Part shown: positions 1-4,917 of the stretch, in pieces
Numbering within the stretch: the first letter of the stretch is position 1
Layout of the letters: each line of letters opens with the position of its first letter
Assembly: GCA_013044065.1 (NCBI GenBank)
Contig: JABEVA010000166.1
Span: 1 to 5,095 of the forward strand
DNA length: 5,095 nucleotides
Source of the DNA: Phycisphaerae bacterium
GTDB lineage: Bacteria; Planctomycetota; Phycisphaerae; WQYP01
Direction: 5' to 3'
The notes under the pieces: model-generated
The model's database searches: none
The model's input: the letters and a program-made list of their open reading frames with translations, nothing else
Told to the model about the DNA's origin: nothing
Program-made: the position numbers and the translations under genes

Positions 1-192
1 AAGGTCCGCTTTGGTGCTGCCACCGAAGATCTGGCGTCGGCGGCGCTGCAATACGTGCTGGCGCATCCGCGGGTGTCGTGCGTCATTCCAGGGTTTCGCA
101 ACGCCGCCCAGGCGCGCTGCAATGTTAGCGCTGATGGCCGCGTGCTTTCGGCCTCGGATGTGGAATTCATCCGGTCACTGATGGCCGCATGA
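1..192 (+). CDS. Aldo/keto reductase family protein, C-terminal fragment
   Basis: Frame 1 is open from the window edge to a TGA at 190-192, giving the last 63 residues of a protein that begins outside the window. The stretch ALQYVLAHPRVSCVIPGFRN followed by AAQARCNVSA resembles the end of the aldo/keto reductase barrel. In that family an AL-x-Y/W-x-L segment leads to V-x-x-V-I-P-G, which with the residues just after it helps bind the NADP(H) phosphate. A terminal helix (SASDVEFIRSL) also fits. Members are cytosolic NAD(P)H-dependent oxidoreductases of carbonyl compounds. The catalytic Asp-Tyr-Lys-His residues lie upstream, so neither activity nor substrate can be judged. The gap of 180 bp to aroK gives no sign of coupling. 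Confidence 0.82.
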   Translation, partial: KVRFGAATEDLASAALQYVLAHPRVSCVIPGFRNAAQARCNVSADGRVLSASDVEFIRSLMAA

Positions 193-372
193 ATCCTGCT
201 TGCTGGGGTGCTGGTGATCGGATCTGGATGTATGGACTGCAGGTTGGGTGGTGGGTACCGTCATGGTAGTCGGGCGGCGGACAAGCCACCGGTGAATCGG
301 GAGGCAATTTTATCGGTCGGGCGATGGCGCGCGTGCCGCGGCCGCCAAGCCTGACCATGGGCAGAATGAACT

Positions 373-882
373 ATGAACATAGTGCTGATCGGCTATAGAG
401 GCAGCGGAAAAAGCGCCATTGGAAAATTGCTGGCTGCTCGCCTGGGCATGATGTTTGCGGACACCGACGAATGGGTGGTGCGGGAGGCGGGGAAAAGCAT
501 TCAGGCCATTTTTGCTGACGTTGGAGAAGCGGGCTTTCGCGATCTTGAAAGCGCGGCGGTGCAAGCGTTGGCCACACGGGGTGATAAAGTCATTGCCACG
601 GGCGGCGGGGTGGTGCTGCGTCGGGATAATGTGCCGCGGCTGAAGGAAAATGGCCGGGTGGTGTGGCTAAAAGCTCCGGCGGAGGTGCTATGGCAGCGGA
701 TTGCAGCGGATCCCAGCAGCAGTCACGCACGTCCGAATTTAACAGCGTCCGGCGGGTTGGAGGAAATTCGACGGCTTTTGGAAATTCGAAATCCGCTGTA
801 TGAGGCGGCGGCGGATATCACGCTGGACGTATCCGTGTTGAGTGCGCCGCAAGCGGCTTATTATTTGTCAGAAATGGTGTGA
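373..882 (+). CDS. aroK: Shikimate kinase
   Basis: This 169-residue protein has the usual length of a single-domain shikimate kinase. The enzyme phosphorylates shikimate at the 3-hydroxyl with ATP in the cytosol, the fifth step of the chorismate pathway to aromatic amino acids. The Walker A loop is GYRGSGKS (residues 7-14). D30-T-D32 supplies Mg and shikimate-binding acids, and R56 in GEAGFRDLE contacts the shikimate carboxylate. GGG at 77-79 is the glycine motif, R120 in RPNL is the lid arginine, and R139 in RNPLYEAAAD is the second substrate arginine, so all key residues are present. The start is firm: a TGA in the same frame lies at 367-369, and Met1 leads directly into the first beta strand. 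No strong Shine-Dalgarno sequence precedes it. The gene stands alone, without aroB or aroC beside it. AroK and AroL cannot be separated on sequence; aroK is the default name. Confidence 0.95.
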   Translation: MNIVLIGYRGSGKSAIGKLLAARLGMMFADTDEWVVREAGKSIQAIFADVGEAGFRDLESAAVQALATRGDKVIATGGGVVLRRDNVPRLKENGRVVWLKAPAEVLWQRIAADPSSSHARPNLTASGGLEEIRRLLEIRNPLYEAAADITLDVSVLSAPQAAYYLSEMV

Positions 883-905
883 TAATAACCGGCCATGGGT
901 GGTGG

Positions 906-950
906 AAATGGACCTTGCGGGAGGTTGAGCGTCCATTTTGATGTTTTTTT
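906..950 (+). terminator. Candidate Rho-independent terminator after aroK
   Basis: Positions 906-913 (AAATGGAC) and 931-938 (GTCCATTT) form a perfect 8-bp stem, extendable by a G-T pair (905/939). The loop is 17 nt, and a run of seven T follows at 944-950. It lies 24 bp after the aroK stop, a natural place for termination. Weak points are the large loop, the AT-rich lower stem and the 5-nt gap before the T-run, so it may be inefficient or coincidental. Confidence 0.4.
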
Positions 951-965
951 ATCCCTGCTTAAAAT
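938..965 (+). promoter_or_regulatory. Candidate sigma-70-type promoter for the prepilin-like gene
   Basis: TTGATG (938-943, four of six matches to TTGACA) and TAAAAT (960-965, five of six to TATAAT) are separated by 16 bp. The -35 box begins within the last bases of the preceding hairpin, a compact terminator-then-promoter arrangement. Initiation near 972 would leave a leader of about 130 nt before the start chosen at 1105, or about 25 nt before the alternative GTG at 997. This is a pattern match only. Confidence 0.3.
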
Positions 966-985
966 TGCTGCATTCGCCGATGAAC

Positions 986-992
986 AAAGGAG
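986..992 (+). promoter_or_regulatory. Strong Shine-Dalgarno-like site bearing on the start of the prepilin-like gene
   Basis: AAAGGAG is the best ribosome binding match upstream of the prepilin-like gene. It lies 4 nt before GTG 997, which is in frame with the gene and would add 36 residues to its N-terminus. The ATG chosen at 1105 has only GGTGGAG (1097-1103) one nucleotide away, which is too close for an ideal site. Protein similarity favours 1105 and ribosome binding favours 997, so the start remains open. Confidence 0.35.
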
Positions 993-1104
993 TGTGGTGC
1001 AAAGCATTTCGCCACGAGCAAGGTGTTTTGAGATTGTTGGCGTGAGATCCCGTGGCCAGTGGCCCGGTGGCTCGGTTGGCAAATCCAATATCGGTCGGTG
1101 GAGC

Positions 1105-1923
1105 ATGAGAACAAGTCGGCAAATGATGGTCGAAGCCCTGGTGGCGCTATCCGCCATCATGGTTTTATTTTTGCTGACGGTGGCGGGGGTGCTGCGATCC
1201 CGGCAGGCGGCGCATAGTTTGATCTGCTCGGAAAATCTCCTCCAGGTAGGCCGGATGCTGCAAGCCTATACCCAAACCAACCACGATTTTATTCCGCCTT
1301 CGAGCATGCGGTTGCACAGTATCCGGACCGGTAACAGCGGCCGCTACACTTATGCCGAGGCCTTGATTGAATCGAATCTGGGCCTGCGTCCCATTGCACC
1401 GGCGATGGCGTCGGCACAAAAGCAACGAGCCATCGCCCGCGAGTTTGGCCTTTGGTTCCGGTGTCCTTCGGCGACCAAGCCTGTTACCAACCCATTTGCT
1501 ACCACCTACGCTTGCAACCCTAACGCTTTTTGGACGGTGCCGAATCGGCAAAATGGGGCCAACGGCCACTCACGAGAAATCCTGGATCAGTTACGGGATA
1601 TTCCGCGGCCCGCCGGAGTCATTGCCGTCGGCGACGCCAATCAAAATGCGCAAGGCAGTTCCAGCCCGGCCTTTGACTGGCGGCGTTATGGCCGGCTTGA
1701 TGATTCTTTTGAGCCGACCCGAGTTATTCCCGTTGGCGGTCCTGGTGGCCTGGGCAATAAAGATGGGATGGCGGTGCTCGGTCCAGGCGATTCGGGATTG
1801 CGTTATCGGCATATCAGCAACATCATCGGCACGCCTGGTGCCAATGTTCTTTTTTTTGATGGCCATGTGACTGAGATCCAGGCCAACCGCCTGCGCCAAA
1901 TGGATGTGGCTGCGTCATACTAA
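1105..1923 (+). CDS. Prepilin-like (DUF1559-type) protein with a degenerate cleavage site and a variant H-X9-DG motif
   Basis: From ATG 1105 the protein has 272 residues. An N-terminal hydrophobic helix (about residues 9-30) follows MVEALVAL, which aligns with the FTLVELLVVI core of type II/IV pseudopilins and keeps the helix glutamate (E10). The processing glycine and phenylalanine of G-F-T-L-V-E are replaced by R5 and Q6, so peptidase cleavage is doubtful. C41-S-E-N-L-L-Q-V-G-R-M-L-Q-A-Y matches the conserved segment after the helix in planctomycete prepilin-like proteins, followed by a PP turn (64-65). The C-terminus RH...GANVLFFDGHV (235-255) is the H-X9-DG signature, but with 15 residues between H236 and D252. 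Such proteins are thought to be membrane-anchored and surface-exposed; their function is largely unknown. The frame is open upstream to ATG 895, with alternative starts at 895, 994 and 997, but the extra residues do not look family-like. It appears monocistronic, with non-coding sequence on both sides. Confidence 0.8.
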   Translation: MRTSRQMMVEALVALSAIMVLFLLTVAGVLRSRQAAHSLICSENLLQVGRMLQAYTQTNHDFIPPSSMRLHSIRTGNSGRYTYAEALIESNLGLRPIAPAMASAQKQRAIAREFGLWFRCPSATKPVTNPFATTYACNPNAFWTVPNRQNGANGHSREILDQLRDIPRPAGVIAVGDANQNAQGSSSPAFDWRRYGRLDDSFEPTRVIPVGGPGGLGNKDGMAVLGPGDSGLRYRHISNIIGTPGANVLFFDGHVTEIQANRLRQMDVAASY

Positions 1924-2153
1924 GGGACCGGGCAATAATAACGTCACACTTTCCGGCAGGTTCTTTTGGCCGCTGGCGGCGTTGCTCGCTCCTTACAGAC
2001 CCAAGGCCAGGGTATGCGTGCCCGTCGCGTCTTGCCAGCAGCCAAAATTACTGCGCCGTAAAACCCGACTTTATTTTTGCCCAGTCCCTAAGCTCGGGTT
2101 TGCGCCAACCTGGCCCAATGGTGTCACGGCACGGCTTGGCTGCAATAAAAGAC

Positions 2154-2182
2154 GGGAGACGGGAAGGCGGGAGTAGGGTGGG
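2154..2182 (+). other. Putative G-quadruplex motif (five GGG runs)
   Basis: GGG runs at 2154-2156, 2161-2163, 2169-2171, 2176-2178 and 2180-2182 are separated by 4, 5, 4 and 1 nt. This meets the usual G3+N1-7 rule with one spare run. The surrounding bases are purine-rich on the + strand. It lies 40 bp before the large inverted-repeat element. The match is purely by pattern; folding is untested. Confidence 0.5.
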
Positions 2183-2222
2183 AGATCAAGGAAGAGCATG
2201 CAATCGGCACTGCGGGGGAAGA

Positions 2223-2345
2223 GGGTGTAACTCTTATTGTTGGCGACCGGTCGTTTCCGGCCCGCAACCGGACCACCGAGCCGCTTGCGCGTTAGCATGG
2301 TTCGGCAGCAAATACCGTGACCGCCAACAAATAGGAGTTACACCC
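2223..2345 (+). repeat. 123-nt inverted-repeat element with a branched secondary structure (possible ncRNA or small mobile element)
   Basis: The arms 2223-2245 and 2322-2345 pair over 23 bp: 22 Watson-Crick pairs, one T2234-G2334 wobble and a single bulged A2329. Two hairpins lie inside. TCCGG/CCGGA (2256-2260/2268-2272) has a 7-nt loop. CCGAGCC/GGTTCGG (2276-2282/2299-2305) is continued by GCT/AGC (2283-2285/2294-2296) with an 8-nt loop and a 2-nt bulge. The result is a three-way-junction-like fold. Both wobble pairs (2234/2334 and 2280/2302) are G-T on the + strand and would be A-C mismatches in a minus-strand transcript, which favours function as a + strand RNA. There is no clear flanking target duplication. 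Alternatives are a MITE-like element, an integron attC-like site or a leader RNA. I do not recognise a known family. Confidence 0.7.
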
Positions 2346-2369
2346 GGGGAGGGGGCGCGGCGGGGCGGG
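2346..2369 (+). other. Putative G-quadruplex motif abutting the inverted-repeat element
   Basis: G runs of 4 (2346-2349), 5 (2351-2355), 4 (2362-2365) and 3 (2367-2369) are separated by 1, 6 and 1 nt, which satisfies the G3+N1-7 pattern. It starts at the base after the right arm of the 123-nt element, whose outermost bases are GGG/CCC. In a transcript it could therefore compete with or stack on that stem. The fold is untested. Confidence 0.5.
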
Positions 2370-2371
2370 AA

Positions 2372-2400
2372 TTGATTTTCTTGGAGTTTAATCGTAGTCT
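2372..2400 (+). promoter_or_regulatory. Weak candidate promoter for the ftsL-ftsI-murE block
   Basis: TTGATT (2372-2377) and TAGTCT (2395-2400) have a 17-bp spacer. The -35 box matches four of six consensus bases but the -10 box only three, so this is a weak prediction. It lies in a locally AT-rich pocket between the G-rich tract and the ftsL leader, where a promoter for the division block would be expected. Initiation near 2407 would place the hairpins at 2432-2479 in the 5' leader. Confidence 0.22.
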
Positions 2401-2431
2401 ATGGAGAGAATAGCACCAGCTAACCGATGGC

Positions 2432-2479
2432 AGTGATGGAATCACTCCACGGCGTGATGGTTCCGGGCAGGGAACATCA
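2432..2479 (+). promoter_or_regulatory. Overlapping hairpins in the ftsL leader (possible operator or RNA switch)
   Basis: Three pairings overlap. First, AGTGAT/ATCACT (2432-2437/2441-2446) is a perfect dyad around GGA. Second, ATCAC (2441-2445) can instead pair with GTGAT (2454-2458). Third, 2455-2464 pairs with 2471-2479 over nine base pairs with bulged G2459 and a 6-nt loop. The second pairing excludes both others, so the segment could alternate between two folds. The direct repeat GTGATGG (2433-2439 and 2454-2460) creates this competition. The first dyad could equally be a protein operator. It ends 35 nt before the ftsL-like start. Confidence 0.35.
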
Positions 2480-2514
2480 ATGGATTCTGAATTCGCATGG
2501 ATGGCGGATGACGC

Positions 2515-2811
2515 ATGTTAAAGATTCTCGTGAGCCTGGTGAGTCTTTTTCTGGTGGCGGTGCTGGTTTTATCGCTGCGGCAGGAACGCATGGACTTGAC
2601 CAGCCAGAGCGCGAAACTGTTTATTAAAATCAATCAGCGGCGGCATCTGTTGTGGGGCCAGCAGATAAAAATTTCGGCGGGCACTAATCCCATCGCCATC
2701 TCCAAAAAATTAAAGGCCCGCGCTGCGGCGGAGGCGGCCCAACGGGCGGCGGCGACCATGCCGGCGCTGATTGCGGTGCCGGTGAACGGGGCGACGGCCG
2801 GCAATCAGTAA
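2515..2811 (+). CDS. ftsL: FtsL-like cell division protein
   Basis: This 98-residue bitopic membrane protein has a three-residue N-terminus, one transmembrane helix (about residues 4-21), then a charged helical segment with spaced hydrophobics (L28, L35, I39, L46, I53). The stretch LLWGQQIKISAGTNPIAI (45-62) resembles the FtsL pattern in which a leucine-zipper-like helix is followed by L-x-x-P-x-R/I. In the family, FtsL joins FtsB and FtsQ (DivIB/DivIC) at the septum and helps activate FtsW-FtsI; that role is inferred here. The start is supported by a stop in the same frame at 2509-2511 and by GGCGGA (2503-2508) six bases before the ATG. The tail from residue 66 is Ala-rich (ARAAAEAAQRAAA), unusual for FtsL. 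Sequence similarity alone is weak; its position directly before ftsI is the main support. It could otherwise be an unrelated small membrane protein. Confidence 0.65.
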   Translation: MLKILVSLVSLFLVAVLVLSLRQERMDLTSQSAKLFIKINQRRHLLWGQQIKISAGTNPIAISKKLKARAAAEAAQRAAATMPALIAVPVNGATAGNQ

Positions 2812-2938
2812 TGGTCGGCGGTAATCGGGTAGATGCGGCAGGCAGTCTCAAGAAGGTGATGAGCGGGGCGGTTTGAAGGTTCGCGGCGGTTGGCTAAAAA
2901 CGGCCGCAGGCATGGAAGCCAGAGGTTAGTGGACTACA

Positions 2939-4855
2939 ATGTACAGCTTACGTAAAACAGAATGGCTATCGGGCGTGGTACTGCTGGGCAGTGTGCTGGT
3001 ATTTGCAGCGCTTTTGGTGCGGGTAGGCTGGCTGCAAACCCATACCACCCGAGCGACCATGCGCGAGCTGCGCAGCGAACATACCATTGTGACGCACCTG
3101 ATGGCGCGGCGGGCATCGATTTATACCAGCGATTCCACCCTGATTGCCGGCAGCGTGCGGGTTTATAGTTTCTACGCGGATCCGGGTTATATTTTTGATC
3201 CGAAAGGAACGCTTAACGCGTTGCCATCCAACGAAGTGCCAAAGGCGGAAAGAGTGATGGTCCGGGCCATTGCCCCGCTGCTGGGTCAGAGCGCATCGCA
3301 TCTCACGGCTAAGCTCCATGGACAGTTGTATTATCCAAACGGGCAATTGCGGAGATTTTTGTGGCTGAAGCGCGGAGTGAAACAGAATTTTTATCGGCGT
3401 GTGGAGGCGGTGCATCATGAGTTGGAGCATCGTGCGGTGGAAGCGCTGCGGCACCACCATCCGAACCTGGCGGATATTTACTATCATGCGCTGGATGGGG
3501 TAGGCTTTAAGCGCTCCACGCGGCGGGTCTATCCGCTAGGCTCATTTGCGGGGCAGGTGATTGGCTTTGCCAATTCCAACCGTGGATTACAAGGCTTGGA
3601 AGGGCAGTTGAATTCGCTGCTGGTGGGGCGCAACGGCCGGGTGGTGTATGCCAAAGAGGCCACCGAGCGCGCACTGTGGATTGAAAAGCGGGGTTACAAA
3701 CCGCCCAGCGACGGCATGAAGGTGTGGTTGACACTTAACACTACGATGCAGGGCGTGGCCGAGCGAGCTTTGGATAAGGCCTGTAAATACTTCAAAGCCC
3801 ACAGCGGCGCGGCGGTGCTGATGAATCCGTTTAACGGCGATATTTTGGCGATGGCCAATTATCCGCCGCTGAATCCGAATGATTATCAGGCCGCACCGGA
3901 AAAATTCCGGCGAAATCGGGCGGTGACAGATCCGTATGAACCAGGATCCTGCTTTAAGCCATTTAACGTTGGTTGGGCTTTGCAACATCACATTGTGACG
4001 CTGCAAACGGTTTTCAATTGCCATCATGGCCGCTGGCGTGATCCGACCGGGAGGTTGATTAAGGATGTGGATGGCCATGGCTTTTTAACGGTGGAAAACA
4101 TTCTGGTGTATTCGAGCAACATCGGCATGACGCACGTGGGGTGGAGAATGGGTATTCCGCGGCTGTATGCGGGCGTGCGTGCCTTTGGTTTCGGGCAGAT
4201 GACGGGCAGTATTTTGCCGGGGGAGTCGCCGGGCATGGTTCGGCCGGAAGACCAGTGGACCAAAGGTACTGAAACCTCGGCGAGCTTCGGGTATGGGATT
4301 GGAGTAACGACTCTGCAATTGGCGCGGGCGTTTTGCGTGTTTGCCAACGGCGGCTACTTGCCCACCCCGCAGATTATCAAGGCGGTGGAAGTGAAGTCCG
4401 GGGACATCCAGCCCTGGACACAGATTGCCGGGCCGCAGCCGATGAAAAAAGTACTTTCCCGCCATGTATGCCGGGAGATGATTGGGGCGATGGAACAGGT
4501 GATGGAGCGTGGCACCGGCCAATATTGTCTGTCGCAGGTTTATCAGCTTTATGGGAAAACGGGTACGGCCAATCTGGCCATTGCCGGTCAGGATGGTTAT
4601 CACAAGCATGAATACAACGCCACGTTTGTGGAAGGTGGCCCGGTGCCGAATCCGCGGTTGATATGCGTGGTGAGTGTGAATCAACCGGATCCGAAACTGG
4701 GCCATTACGGCGGCACGGTGGCAGGTCCGGAATGTACGAAGATTATGGTTAACGCGCTGCAATATTTGCAGGTGCCTCCGGATCAGAGTCCGGCGACGGA
4801 TCCGTGGTGGGGTAAGGAAAAGCAGTTGTGGGCCGAAAGCGGCCTGAGCCATTGA
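2939..4855 (+). CDS. ftsI: FtsI-type class B penicillin-binding protein (septal peptidoglycan transpeptidase)
   Basis: This 638-residue protein cross-links peptidoglycan stem peptides in the periplasm, anchored by one N-terminal helix (about residues 10-32). A dimerisation (pedestal) domain follows, with YPLGSFAGQVIGF and GLEG (E221) as class B hallmarks. The transpeptidase domain has all three active-site motifs: S337-C-F-K340 with the nucleophile serine in EPGSCFKPF, S392-S-N394, and K540-T-G542 in GKTGTA. Spacings of 55 and 203 residues suit FtsI. The usual R-G-x-I-x-D-R-x-G near the start of the ectodomain is eroded to R58-A-S-I-Y-T-S-D-S. No PASTA repeats follow. The start is fixed by an in-frame TAG at 2927-2929; GTGGA (2929-2933) is a modest ribosome site. 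It lies 127 bp after the ftsL-like gene, a wide gap for an operon, and 62 bp before murE. The dcw context favours FtsI over PBP2 or SpoVD-type paralogues. Confidence 0.93.
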   Translation: MYSLRKTEWLSGVVLLGSVLVFAALLVRVGWLQTHTTRATMRELRSEHTIVTHLMARRASIYTSDSTLIAGSVRVYSFYADPGYIFDPKGTLNALPSNEVPKAERVMVRAIAPLLGQSASHLTAKLHGQLYYPNGQLRRFLWLKRGVKQNFYRRVEAVHHELEHRAVEALRHHHPNLADIYYHALDGVGFKRSTRRVYPLGSFAGQVIGFANSNRGLQGLEGQLNSLLVGRNGRVVYAKEATERALWIEKRGYKPPSDGMKVWLTLNTTMQGVAERALDKACKYFKAHSGAAVLMNPFNGDILAMANYPPLNPNDYQAAPEKFRRNRAVTDPYEPGSCFKPFNVGWALQHHIVTLQTVFNCHHGRWRDPTGRLIKDVDGHGFLTVENILVYSSNIGMTHVGWRMGIPRLYAGVRAFGFGQMTGSILPGESPGMVRPEDQWTKGTETSASFGYGIGVTTLQLARAFCVFANGGYLPTPQIIKAVEVKSGDIQPWTQIAGPQPMKKVLSRHVCREMIGAMEQVMERGTGQYCLSQVYQLYGKTGTANLAIAGQDGYHKHEYNATFVEGGPVPNPRLICVVSVNQPDPKLGHYGGTVAGPECTKIMVNALQYLQVPPDQSPATDPWWGKEKQLWAESGLSH

Positions 4856-4917
4856 CAGGGCGTGGTGGAACTGTAAACGTGGGGTTGCGATGATCTGTCG
4901 GATGGGGCGCAGTTGAT

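Larger units (their letters stand above)
1924..2514. other. Long non-coding, structure-rich intergenic region
   Basis: About 590 bp separate the prepilin-like gene from the ftsL-like gene. Short open frames here (for example 1904-2176, 2100-2375 and 2427-2627 on +) show no recognisable domain and cross the structured elements or the gene ends. The first part (1924-2150) shows nothing beyond short chance hairpins such as GCCGC/GCGGC near 1968-1980. From 2151 on it carries two G-quadruplex-type motifs, a 123-nt inverted-repeat element, a possible promoter and a hairpin cluster, each listed separately. No tRNA, rRNA or CRISPR array was seen. Confidence 0.7.

Noticed and set aside
193..372. Small genes or a promoter between the aldo/keto reductase and aroK
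   Set aside because: Only very short frames and no convincing -35/-10 pair or strong ribosome site were seen.
895..1104. N-terminal extension of the prepilin-like protein from ATG 895
   Set aside because: It would place about 80 non-family residues before the helix and overlap the candidate terminator and promoter.
1904..2176. Open frame of 90 codons on + after the prepilin-like gene
   Set aside because: It overlaps the end of that gene in another frame, has no good ribosome site and gives an Arg/Pro-rich sequence with no domain.
2223..2345. Integron attC site
   Set aside because: The ends GTGTAAC and GTTACAC resemble the R boxes with one mismatch each. However, the arms pair almost continuously without the unpaired central spacer of attC, and no integrase or cassette array is visible. 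It is kept only as a remote alternative.
2401..2514. MraZ-type binding repeats upstream of the division block
   Set aside because: The expected TGGG repeats at regular 10-bp spacing are not present; only GTGATGG is repeated, 21 bp apart.
2427..2627. Open frame of 66 codons on + upstream of and overlapping the ftsL-like start
   Set aside because: It covers the leader hairpins, has no domain, and overlaps the ftsL-like frame, which shows a clear transmembrane helix and its own ribosome site. A translated leader peptide is not excluded, but there is nothing positive for it.
2883..2907. GCGGC/GCCGC hairpin between the ftsL-like gene and ftsI as a terminator
   Set aside because: The stem is only 5 bp with a 15-nt loop, and no T-run follows; ftsI is probably cotranscribed.
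3587..4078. Minus-strand open frame of 163 codons
   Set aside because: It is antisense to ftsI across the SxxK region, with no recognisable motif.
4085..4852. Minus-strand open frame of 255 codons
   Set aside because: It lies wholly inside ftsI, antisense to the intact transpeptidase motifs, and its translation (rich in H, R, P) shows no domain; it is a shadow frame.
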